Shown: positions 15,238-22,153 of the stretch, in pieces | How positions within the stretch are numbered: position 1 is the stretch's first letter | Layout: every line of letters starts with the position of its first letter | Assembly (NCBI RefSeq): GCF_002245215.1 | Contig: NZ_NPMR01000001.1 | Location: forward strand, 248,001-312,000 | Source: Microbacterium sp. Yaish 1 | GTDB taxonomy: Bacteria > Actinomycetota > Actinomycetes > Actinomycetales > Microbacteriaceae | Length of the DNA: 64,000 bases | Direction of reading: 5' to 3' | The notes under the pieces: generated by a model | The model's input: the letters and a program-made list of their open reading frames with translations, nothing else | What the model was told of the DNA's origin: nothing | The model's database searches: none | Program-made: the position numbers and the translations under genes

Positions 15238-16619
15238 CGGGCACCCCCGAAGAAGCGGCGCTGCTTCGGCGCGGCCGCGGCGTTTCGCGCCTCCTCGAGC
15301 TGCACGGTGAGCGCAGCGACCTGGAGCTGAGCGAAGCGGAGCTCGGCGTCGAGACGGGCGTTCTCGGCGCGGTACTCTTCCGTCCGCTCGCGCTCCGACC
15401 GCAGACGGGACAGGCCGAGGCGGACGGTCGCGGCGCGTCGTCTCTCGGCGTACGCGGCGCGGTCTGTGGCGGCGGCCCACTGGCGGAGAGCGAACTCGAG
15501 GGAACGGCCGTGCGTGTCGACGTCGGCGAGGAGGATCGCGTTCTCTGCCTCGAGGCGGGCGGCGATGCTGCGGGCCTGCTCGACGTCGTGTGAGACCGCG
15601 ACGTCGGACCAGTCGGGGCGGACGCTGTCGGGCAGGACATCCGTAGACGGGACCCATGATGACGGGTGCTCTTCCATGCCGAGCCGGCGGCGGGTCTCGT
15701 CGAGGATGTCGGAGTTGCGGGCGAAGTCGCGGATGAGTGCGACGGTCTCCGGCTCGTCGGACTCAGCGCGCTCCGGAGACGCGGCCGGGTCGACGGCGTC
15801 CCCGTGGTCCGGTGCCGGCGTGGCCTCTTCGATTTCGACGGATTCCTCGGCAGCGTCGGGGGCGGAGTCGGCCGGCGTGCGATGCGCGAAGAGGTAGGCG
15901 TTGACGACGCCCTTCTGCACGCTGCCGCGCGGGTTCACCTCGATGCCGTTCGCGCGTGCCCATGCTCGGATGACGGACTGCGACGGGATCTCGGGGGCCG
16001 CGGCGTCCGCCGCCGGCGTCTCGGTCGGTTCGGTGGGTTCTGTGGGTTCGGTGGGTTCTGTGGGTTCGGTCATGGTGGGTTCCTCGGTCTCGTGTGCCTG
16101 CTCGTCGGCGGGCTCGATGTGCTCGGACGGTTCGGTGGGTTCGGGCGCGTGGGCGGGGCACGTGCACGTCGTCGCGACGTCGGCGACGTCGTCCCACGCG
16201 GTGCCGTCGCAGTTGGGGTGCTTGCCGGCGGCGCACTCAGGGCAGACCGGCGGGGTGGGTTCGGTGGTCACGGTGGGTTCCTTCGCGGTCGCGGCGGCGC
16301 GCTCCTGCGCTTCCTTGCGTGCGGCGTACCGGGCGATCGCTTCCTCGACGTCGGGGGCCGCGGCGATCGGGTACTCGTCTTCGGGGGCGATCGCGTCCGC
16401 GTTCGGCTTCTTGGGTGCGAAGCCGAGGCGGCGCGCGATCGCGCCGGCCGGCATGTTCCGGCCGTAGAGGTTCATGTATCGCCGTTCGCCGGACTCGAAC
16501 CGGATGTGCGCTGTCTCGCACGTGAGCCCGTGCACGGGAAGCGCGGGGCACTTCGCGTGCTGGGTGCACCCGCGGGCGTAACCCTCGGGTGTCCCGTGCT
16601 CGATCCGGCGGGGGCTCAT
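15234..16619 (-). CDS. Lsr2-domain protein with TEP repeats and coiled coil
   Basis: A 461-residue protein in four parts. An N-terminal Cys-containing part (GCTQHAKCPALPVHG) comes first. A Cys cluster follows (VCPECAAGKHPNC, TTCTCPAHA). Next comes an acidic linker with TEPTEPTEPTEP repeats. After that SVIRAWARANGIEVNPRGSV, continuing VQKGVVNAY, matches the AT-hook-like DNA-binding domain of Lsr2, the actinobacterial H-NS analogue. The last 150 residues are coiled coil. Phage Lsr2-like proteins may mimic or block host silencing. Possible internal starts lie at 16271 (GTG) and 16073 (ATG), each after GGAACCCACC. Confidence 0.7.
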   Translation of the reverse strand: MSPRRIEHGTPEGYARGCTQHAKCPALPVHGLTCETAHIRFESGERRYMNLYGRNMPAGAIARRLGFAPKKPNADAIAPEDEYPIAAAPDVEEAIARYAARKEAQERAAATAKEPTVTTEPTPPVCPECAAGKHPNCDGTAWDDVADVATTCTCPAHAPEPTEPSEHIEPADEQAHETEEPTMTEPTEPTEPTEPTEPTETPAADAAAPEIPSQSVIRAWARANGIEVNPRGSVQKGVVNAYLFAHRTPADSAPDAAEESVEIEEATPAPDHGDAVDPAASPERAESDEPETVALIRDFARNSDILDETRRRLGMEEHPSSWVPSTDVLPDSVRPDWSDVAVSHDVEQARSIAARLEAENAILLADVDTHGRSLEFALRQWAAATDRAAYAERRRAATVRLGLSRLRSERERTEEYRAENARLDAELRFAQLQVAALTVQLEEARNAAAAPKQRRFFGGAR

Positions 16620-18043
16620 GCAACACCCCCGCGCACTGTGAAGGCATCGGGGAACTCAGCCACCGGTCGAATCGACGGCACACCGGGACGCGCCAGGAGT
16701 TCCCGGAGTGCGGCGGCTGCCTGCTGAGGGACAACGCCATTCCCGCACGCCTTGAGCTGCTCGGCGCGGGACAGGCCGATGGCGGGGTCGGTGACCCACC
16801 CGGCGGGCCAACCCATCATCCACTCCGTAAGTTCCGGGTTCAGGCGGGGCTTCCCGCCCTTCCCGTCGTGGCGCACCGGCGCGGGCGCAGGGCGTCCGGT
16901 GACGGCCTCCCATCGGGCTATCGCTGCTGCGTACGGTCCCCAGTCCGTCTCGTGCTCACGGACCAGCCCCGGGAGCAGCTTCTCGTCGGCGCGCGAGCCG
17001 CCGCGCTGCGCGTTACCTCCCGTGGCGTTCCCGACCGTCGGAGTGGGCAGCAGCGAGACCTCTGTGCGGAGGTCATTGCCGGTGTTCGCGCGTACCCACA
17101 CGCCGCCGTCGCTGTCGGTCGCGCGGGGGGTCGGGAGCAGCTGGACCGCGCCGGGCAGCAGTGGCTCGCCTCGCCCGTTGACGTCGTTCCCGTGCGCGTT
17201 CGACACAGACGGCGTCGGAAGCAGCTGGACGGCGATCGGGAGCGGCATCCCCATCCCGTTGCCATTGATCCCGGTCGCCTTCACGCGCTCGCGGCGGGCC
17301 ATCCATGACTCGACGGACTCGCCATCGTTCTGCACGACCGCCGGCGTCGGGAGGAGGGTCAGATCACGATCCGCCCGTCCTCCATCTCCTCGCGGATCTG
17401 ATCCGAGAGCCGCATCGTCGCGCCGGGTCGGTTCCGGTCGCGTGGCCCGCCCTCCGCTTCCGCCGCGGCCGGTGTTCTCAGCAGGCCAGGCGAGGATAAA
17501 TACCCGGAATCGGCCATGCGGCGCGCCGACGTCGGATGCTCGGATGCTCGTCCACTCCGCATCGAACCCGAGATCGGCCAGGTCTCCGAGTACGGCTCCG
17601 AGTGCCCGCAGAGTATGGACGCCCTGGTCGTCTCCCACACACCACGGGCACGGTTCCACGTCGCCACCACTTGCGTCTGCACTAAGCAGCCCCCTTACGT
17701 TTTCAATGACGACCCAGTCCGGGCGGACGAGGTCGATAAGGCGCGCGAACTCGGACCACAGTCCCGATCGCGTGCCGTCCTTCATGCCCCGTCGGCGCCC
17801 GGCGAGACTCACGTCCTGGCATGGGAAGCCGCCCGCGAGGACCTCGACGTGCTCGACGGTGTTGACCTTCGTCACATCGCCGTGGTTCGGCACGCCGGGG
17901 TGACGGTGCGCGAGCACCTTCGACGGGGCCGCGTCAAACTCGCACAGCCAGGCGGGACGGGTACAAAAGACCTCGTCCACCGCCATACCGAGACCGCCGA
18001 CGCCCGCGAACAATTCGCCCGATCTCATGTGGTTATCGGTCAT
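16616..18043 (-). CDS. DNA cytosine-5 methyltransferase
   Basis: A 475-residue C5 methyltransferase that puts a methyl group on cytosine in an unknown target. Motif I is LFAGVGGLG (residues 11-19). Motif IV is GGFPCQDVS with catalytic Cys75. Motif VI is VVIENVRG, motif VIII is HGRFRVF and motif X is KACGNGVVPQQA. Between VIII and X lies a target-recognition stretch with four copies of LLPTP followed by variable residues. No restriction partner is next to it, so it probably protects phage DNA or alters expression. The start has AAGGAACCCAGA before ATG. Confidence 0.93.
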   Translation of the reverse strand: MTDNHMRSGELFAGVGGLGMAVDEVFCTRPAWLCEFDAAPSKVLAHRHPGVPNHGDVTKVNTVEHVEVLAGGFPCQDVSLAGRRRGMKDGTRSGLWSEFARLIDLVRPDWVVIENVRGLLSADASGGDVEPCPWCVGDDQGVHTLRALGAVLGDLADLGFDAEWTSIRASDVGAPHGRFRVFILAWPAENTGRGGSGGRATRPEPTRRDDAALGSDPRGDGGRADRDLTLLPTPAVVQNDGESVESWMARRERVKATGINGNGMGMPLPIAVQLLPTPSVSNAHGNDVNGRGEPLLPGAVQLLPTPRATDSDGGVWVRANTGNDLRTEVSLLPTPTVGNATGGNAQRGGSRADEKLLPGLVREHETDWGPYAAAIARWEAVTGRPAPAPVRHDGKGGKPRLNPELTEWMMGWPAGWVTDPAIGLSRAEQLKACGNGVVPQQAAAALRELLARPGVPSIRPVAEFPDAFTVRGGVA

Positions 18044-18065
18044 TCTGGGTTCCTTCGATCGGGGC

Positions 18066-18380
18066 TCAGCGGCTCTCGGCGAGCGCGCGGTCGAACTCGT
18101 TGCGGGATGCGCGGGTGGGGGTGTCGGCGGCGGGGCGGGTGTGGCGGCCGCGTGGGTAGTAGTGGAGGGCGCAGACGCCGCGGGCGTAGTTGACGGCGGC
18201 GGTGAGGGTGCCGAGCTCGACGGCGGGTCCCATCCAGACGCGGACGGGCTTCTCGTCTGCGCCGGTGGGCTGGACCCAGTAGTAGGGGCGGACGGTCCAG
18301 GTGAGGACGTCGCGGCGGGTCGCGCCGAGTGCCTGCTTGCGGGCGGGTTGGCGGCGGACGAGCCATCGGCGCTGGTTCAT
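18066..18380 (-). CDS. Hypothetical phage protein
   Basis: A 104-residue basic protein beginning MNQRRWLVRRQPARKQALGA. The middle, WTVRPYYWVQPTGADEKPVR, looks like a small beta domain, and VNYARGVCALHYYPRGR follows. No family was recognised. It starts in an ATGA overlap and ends 22 bases before the methyltransferase start. Confidence 0.6.
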   Translation of the reverse strand: MNQRRWLVRRQPARKQALGATRRDVLTWTVRPYYWVQPTGADEKPVRVWMGPAVELGTLTAAVNYARGVCALHYYPRGRHTRPAADTPTRASRNEFDRALAESR

Positions 18381-19285
18381 GCTGCGGCCTCGTGTTCGGT
18401 CCAGTAGTTGGCGGGGAGGCCGAGGAGCTTCCGGTCGCGGTCGATGGTGCGGACGTCGACGCCGAGGCGGGCGGCCAGTTCGCTGTCGAGGTGTCCGAAC
18501 GCGTGGAGCTCGCGGAGGGCGATGTGGCGTTCCTCGCGGGTGAGTCGTACGGGTTGGCCGTCCACGGCGAGGGCGATCGCGATCTCGTCGACACCGGCGT
18601 CCTCGCCCTGCTGCGGTTCGGGGTCGGTGTCGATGTCGTCCCAAGCGAGAGGCGGCACCCAGCCGGCGGCCTGCGCGGTGTGGAGAGCGAAGGTGCGCGA
18701 CTGCCGTTGCGCCTTGGTGTCGGTGGGCGGTTCCTGGTTCCACAGGCGGTCGTACGCGGCGGTGATCGCGTTGCGGACGACGACGCGCACGGTTGGGGCA
18801 CTGCTGATGCGGTGGACAGTGTCGAGGCTGACGCCGGCGATCGCGGCGATGGCGGCGCCGGACCATCCGAGGCAGGCGAGCGCCTGGAGGCGGCGGCGGG
18901 TTCCCTCGGCGGGCACGAGGGTGCCGGGGTCGAGGTCTGCGTAGCTCGGAGCGATCGCGAGGATGCGGGCAGCGTTATCGGCGAGGATGGTGCGGTTGCG
19001 GTGGTTCATGCACCGATAGACCGTGTGCTCCTGGATGCCGGCGCGACGGGCGATCTGCGCGTAGGTGTACCCGAAGCGCTGCAGGATCATGACGTGGACG
19101 CGCACCGCGGCGATGGGGGTGCGGGCGCCGCCCCACCGGCCGTAGGCGACGAGGCGGCGCATCCGGGCGCGGCGGGCGGTTCCTGCTTCTCGGCATCCGG
19201 TGCAGCGGCAGGCGTGGGCGGTGTAGCAGTTGGCCGTCAGGCCGTGCGCGTGGGACGGCGGGCAGGTGAAGACGGGAGCGGTCAT
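18377..19285 (-). CDS. Phage HTH protein with N-terminal Cys motif
   Basis: A 302-residue protein from the ATG at 19283-19285. The N-terminus has HGLTANCYTAHACRCTGCRE, a motif very common in actinobacterial phages and likely to bind zinc. Two or three helix-turn-helix units follow: FGYTYAQIARRAGIQEHTVY, LGWSGAAIAAIAGVSLDTV and, near the end, HLDSELAARLGVDVRTIDRD. It probably acts on DNA, as a regulator or replication accessory. Longer in-frame sequence upstream was rejected because it overlaps two small membrane genes. ATGA overlaps link it to both neighbours. Confidence 0.72.
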   Translation of the reverse strand: MTAPVFTCPPSHAHGLTANCYTAHACRCTGCREAGTARRARMRRLVAYGRWGGARTPIAAVRVHVMILQRFGYTYAQIARRAGIQEHTVYRCMNHRNRTILADNAARILAIAPSYADLDPGTLVPAEGTRRRLQALACLGWSGAAIAAIAGVSLDTVHRISSAPTVRVVVRNAITAAYDRLWNQEPPTDTKAQRQSRTFALHTAQAAGWVPPLAWDDIDTDPEPQQGEDAGVDEIAIALAVDGQPVRLTREERHIALRELHAFGHLDSELAARLGVDVRTIDRDRKLLGLPANYWTEHEAAA

Positions 19286-19401
19286 GCGAACACCACCGCG
19301 GCGATAAGGCTGCCGACCGCGATCGCGCCGGAGACGGTGGCGACGTGCGCCCACGCGGTCGTGGCGGTGTCGGGGGCGTAGTCGAAGGGCTCGTCGATCA
19401 T
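19282..19401 (-). CDS. Tiny one-helix membrane protein (39 aa)
   Basis: A 39-residue frame too short for usual gene finding. It begins MIDEPFDYAPDTATTAW and continues with a hydrophobic helix, VSGAIAVGSLIAAVVF, to the end. The start overlaps the stop of the preceding tiny gene and its stop overlaps the next start, both as ATGA. This strongly suggests real translation. It may sit in the host membrane; superinfection exclusion or a holin-like role is conceivable but unsupported. Confidence 0.55.
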   Translation of the reverse strand: MIDEPFDYAPDTATTAWAHVATVSGAIAVGSLIAAVVFA

Positions 19402-19523
19402 CGGAGCACCACCCGGACGGTGATCTCGGCGAGCGCGGGGATGCCGAAGACGATGGCGGGGGCCGCGATCCCTGCGGTGATCCAGTCGCGGGCGGTGGGG
19501 GTGTCGGGGTTGTGGGTTCTCAT
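19398..19523 (-). CDS. Tiny one-helix membrane protein (41 aa)
   Basis: A 41-residue frame beginning MRTHNPDTPTARDWITAGIA, with one likely membrane helix (ITAGIAAPAIVFGIPALAEI). The ATG at 19521-19523 has the CAGGAACCCACC initiation site shared with other genes in this operon, and GAGGA a little further upstream. It ends in an ATGA overlap with the 39-residue gene. It may form a pair with that gene. No family is known to me. Confidence 0.55.
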   Translation of the reverse strand: MRTHNPDTPTARDWITAGIAAPAIVFGIPALAEITVRVVLR

Positions 19524-19545
19524 GGTGGGTTCCTGAGGAGGTCGG

Positions 19546-20235
19546 TCAGTCGAAGAGGGTCGCGGGCACCAGCGGTGGTGCTTTCGCGGGCGGGGCGAGG
19601 TCGGCGAGGATGCGCTCGAGCTCGGTCAGCCCGGTCGGGGTGACGTAGATCTGCAGGTAGCGGTGGGCCTTGTTGCGGCCCTTCGGCCCGACGCTGACGG
19701 CGTGGACGACGAGGTAGCCCTGGTTGTGGGGGTGGGCGGTGATGATCCAGTGCGAGGACGCGTCGTTGCGTTCGATCCACCCGAGGCGGTCGAGGTGGTC
19801 GAAGAGGCCGTCGCGGCCGAGGCGGATGCCGAGCCGGTCGGCGAGGTGCTTCGCGGCCGCGGCGACCGTGTAGGACCCGACGACGGTGCCGGTGGGGCGC
19901 TCGGCTGCGGCGAGGGTTTCGGCGGCGGTGAGGCGCGGGAGCTCGGCGACGAGCCACTCCATGAAGTCGTGGGCCTGCTCGATGTCGTTCGCGTCGTCGC
20001 GGATGCGGTTCACGGCGGCGTCGAGGGGGATGTATGTCACACCGCCGACGTCGATTGAGTGTTCGTCGTCGACGACGAGGAGCTCGCCGGTCCCCCACGG
20101 CGGGATACCGGCGATCGCCTCGACGTCGTCACGGGACAGGTAGACGTAGGGGCGGTCGACCAGGACGCGGAGGTCCCGGCCGTCGACACGGTGGATGAGC
20201 TGGCGGGGCTGCTGCAGCTCGACCACGGCGCTCAC
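19546..20235 (-). CDS. Phage antirepressor-type protein, KilAC domain
   Basis: A 229-residue protein with a GTG start at 20233-20235 in a GTGA overlap. The N-terminal part has LVDRPYVYLSRDDVEAIAG, like the start of antirepressor N-domains. The C-terminal part, SYTVAAAAKHLADRLGIRLG then DGLFDHLDRLGWIE and the closing KAHRYLQIYVTPTGLTELER, is the KilAC/ANT DNA-binding domain. Such proteins lift repression or act in early gene control. It sits five genes after the Cro-like gene, as expected for a lytic-switch component. Confidence 0.78.
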   Translation of the reverse strand: MSAVVELQQPRQLIHRVDGRDLRVLVDRPYVYLSRDDVEAIAGIPPWGTGELLVVDDEHSIDVGGVTYIPLDAAVNRIRDDANDIEQAHDFMEWLVAELPRLTAAETLAAAERPTGTVVGSYTVAAAAKHLADRLGIRLGRDGLFDHLDRLGWIERNDASSHWIITAHPHNQGYLVVHAVSVGPKGRNKAHRYLQIYVTPTGLTELERILADLAPPAKAPPLVPATLFD

Positions 20236-20654
20236 CGCTCCCCCACGCCGGCGGTGATCTCGTCGTCATCGGCGGGGCCGTGCTCGACGAGACAGCACGA
20301 CGGCTCGACGACCCGACGGGCTCGGCGCGGGCGACCGTGCAGGAGGGCCGCGATCACGAGCAGGGTGACGGCCGCGAGCAGCGCGACGACGAAAAGGCCG
20401 TCACCGATCGGGGTGGTGCCGGTTGCCGAGTCTGCGGTGGCCGCGGCGGGCGCGATACCGGCGAGCGCGATCGCGATGCCGACAGCGGACGCGGCGAGCG
20501 CTTCGCGGGTGGTGATGTGGGTGGCCGCACCCAGGGGGGCGGGTGCGGCCACCGTCGACGCGTTGGGGAACGTGTCGGGTGCCGGCGCACTGGGGGGGCA
20601 CGCCGGGACCTCGGCCTGGGGAACCGAGGAGCTGAGGGGGTGGCGGGCGGTCAT
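20232..20654 (-). CDS. Hypothetical phage membrane protein
   Basis: A 140-residue protein with a Pro/Ala-rich N-terminal 50 residues and two likely membrane helices (AASAVGIAIALAGIAPAAAT and LFVVALLAAVTLLVIAALLH). The tail after the second helix is short and charged, with an adjacent Cys pair (EPSCCLVEHG). No family was recognised. It overlaps both neighbours by four bases. Confidence 0.6.
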   Translation of the reverse strand: MTARHPLSSSVPQAEVPACPPSAPAPDTFPNASTVAAPAPLGAATHITTREALAASAVGIAIALAGIAPAAATADSATGTTPIGDGLFVVALLAAVTLLVIAALLHGRPRRARRVVEPSCCLVEHGPADDDEITAGVGER

Positions 20655-20905
20655 GCTGCGTCACCGTGGGTCTGTACGCGGCTGCCCTTGACCCATGCGA
20701 GGACGTCGTCGCGGTCGTAGAGCACGACGTTTCCGCTGTCGCCGGTCGGCTTGTAGAACGGCGGGTCCTGGCGGCGCTTGCGTCGCGCCTTGAGGACTTC
20801 GAGGGTGACGCCCGGGAGCATGTCGCACACATCGCGAGGTGAGAGCCAGACGGTGTCGCTGGCCGTCTGGGGCTGGGGCGCTCTCATCTTTGAGACGGTT
20901 CCCAT
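20651..20905 (-). CDS. AlpA/excisionase-type HTH protein
   Basis: An 84-residue protein beginning MGTVSKMRAPQPQTASDTVW. WLSPRDVCDMLPGVTLEVLK and the closing VVLYDRDDVLAWVKGSR form the winged helix-turn-helix of the AlpA/Xis family (HTH_17). Position as the second gene of the lytic operon, near the lysogeny switch, makes it the better excisionase candidate of the two such proteins in the prophage. Its ATG overlaps the stop of the Cro-like gene by one base. Confidence 0.75.
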   Translation of the reverse strand: MGTVSKMRAPQPQTASDTVWLSPRDVCDMLPGVTLEVLKARRKRRQDPPFYKPTGDSGNVVLYDRDDVLAWVKGSRVQTHGDAA

Positions 20906-21144
20906 TAGTCCTGCACCTCGCGGGTGCTGGCGAGCGACTCGACGGTGACCTCGAGCCACTCGGCGATCTTCTCGATTTCGGCCATGTTGAACGGCTCGTG
21001 GCCGTTGAGTCTGCGCGAGACGTACTGGCGGCCGCGGCCGAGCACGGCGGCGAGCTCGTTGATCTCGCGTCTCTGGATGAGCAGCTGAACTCTGACGCCC
21101 TCGCCAACGCGCTGCCACCATGCGGTGCTGGTTGCTGTTCCCAT
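20905..21144 (-). CDS. Cro-like XRE regulator
   Basis: A 79-residue helix-turn-helix protein beginning MGTATSTAWWQRVGEGVRVQ. REINELAAVLGRGRQYVSRR followed by NMAEIEKIAEWLEVTVESL is a standard XRE domain and little else. It is the first gene of the leftward lytic operon and is divergent from the repressor gene, the classic Cro position. A promoter with TTGCAA and TAACGT 17 bases apart lies upstream. Confidence 0.82.
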   Translation of the reverse strand: MGTATSTAWWQRVGEGVRVQLLIQRREINELAAVLGRGRQYVSRRLNGHEPFNMAEIEKIAEWLEVTVESLASTREVQD

Positions 21145-21221
21145 ATGAGTACGTTAACCCTCGTTGGGTACGTTTGCAATCTTTTACGGGACGCGTGTCC
21201 CTAAACAGGTACGCTGGCGGC
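21145..21221. promoter_or_regulatory. Divergent lysogeny-switch promoters and operator repeats
   Basis: The 77-base gap between the Cro-like gene (minus) and the repressor gene (plus) carries three copies of GTACGYT at 21149-21155, 21168-21174 and 21209-21215. On the minus strand TTGCAA and TAACGT are 17 bases apart, and two of the repeats touch these boxes. On the plus strand TACGCT (21210-21215) could be the -10 of a leaderless repressor transcript starting at or near the ATG at 21222. Binding at the repeats would let repressor and Cro compete for both promoters. Confidence 0.6.
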
Positions 21222-21692
21222 ATGGCTGCTGGAACTCAGGGAGAAGCGACCGGGCTCGCGCTCGACGTCGCCCGCTATGTGCAGAGGCAGGCCGCTCACC
21301 GCGGCCTGTCCTACGACGACGTCGCACGCGCGATCGGGATGTCGAAGACCTACACGCAGAAGCGACTCCTCGGCCAGCTCGCATTCACGCTGCGTGACTT
21401 CGAGATGCTGGCCGGCTTGTTCGGCCTCGACCCGGACGAGCTCCTTGCACGGGTGCAGCTCCCGGAGGCCGCCGACTACGACGGGCGGCTCGTGCCGCGC
21501 TACGAAGTGGTCTCGAGGAAGGGCGAGAAGGTGGTGCGACGCGTGAGCGACGCCGACCCCGGGATGGCCGGCGACAACGTCATCGAAGGCCGCTTCGGCC
21601 GCAATGTCGGTGACACCACGAAGGATCTTGCAGAGGTCGCATCACCGATCGCACACAACAACGACGAGACGGACGACAACTTCGACGCCTGA
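21222..21692 (+). CDS. Prophage repressor, XRE family
   Basis: A 156-residue protein beginning MAAGTQGEATGLALDVARYV. RGLSYDDVARAIGMSKTYTQ with KRLLGQLAFTLRDFEMLAGL is an XRE helix-turn-helix. The C-terminal half is acidic and partly unstructured (HNNDETDDNFDA end). It lacks the LexA-type autoprotease domain, so it is not directly RecA-cleaved. The following gene encodes an ImmA-like protease that may cleave it, as ImmA cleaves ImmR in ICEBs1. I chose the ATG at 21222 because upstream in-frame sequence crosses the switch region. No ribosome site is seen, consistent with a leaderless message. Confidence 0.82.
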   Translation: MAAGTQGEATGLALDVARYVQRQAAHRGLSYDDVARAIGMSKTYTQKRLLGQLAFTLRDFEMLAGLFGLDPDELLARVQLPEAADYDGRLVPRYEVVSRKGEKVVRRVSDADPGMAGDNVIEGRFGRNVGDTTKDLAEVASPIAHNNDETDDNFDA

Positions 21693-21712
21693 CCTGGGGA
21701 GGACCACGGCGC

Positions 21713-22153
21713 ATGGACGACTTACTCAAGCTCGCCGAGGAGCTCGGGCTCACGGTGATCGAGGGCAAGGGTGAACACACAGGCGGTTACCGTCCCGGTG
21801 AGAGCCTCATCCGGCTCAACCCCGGCATGCGCCGCCGCATCGCGCGGTCGGTGCTCGCACACGAGATCGCGCACCACGTGCTCGGGCATCGACCGACGGA
21901 CTTCGGCCCCGTGCGCTACCGCCAAGAGCGTCATGCGAACGAGTGGGCCGCTCAGCACCTCATCGACCACGAGCGCTACATCGAGGTCGAGCTGCTCCGC
22001 GACGGTCACGAGCCCTCGATGGCTCACGACCTAGACGTCGCGCCCGAGCTCCTCGCCGTCTACCGTGGCATGCTTCAGAGGATCGGCTCGCACATCTACT
22101 TCGATCCGCACATGGGCGCCGGCATGTGGACGCACCGGCACGAGGTCGCCTGA
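21713..22153 (+). CDS. ImmA/IrrE-type anti-repressor metallopeptidase
   Basis: A 146-residue zinc peptidase of the COG2856 family. LAHEIAHHVLGH holds the HExxH site (His50, Glu51, His54), and the downstream RQERHANEWAAQHLI gives the third ligand (Glu of the NEWAA segment). In ICEBs1 the equivalent ImmA cleaves the repressor ImmR to start excision. The same job is likely here because the gene lies between the repressor and the integrase in one operon. The start has GGGGAGG about ten bases upstream; its stop overlaps the integrase start (TGATG). Confidence 0.85.
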   Translation: MDDLLKLAEELGLTVIEGKGEHTGGYRPGESLIRLNPGMRRRIARSVLAHEIAHHVLGHRPTDFGPVRYRQERHANEWAAQHLIDHERYIEVELLRDGHEPSMAHDLDVAPELLAVYRGMLQRIGSHIYFDPHMGAGMWTHRHEVA

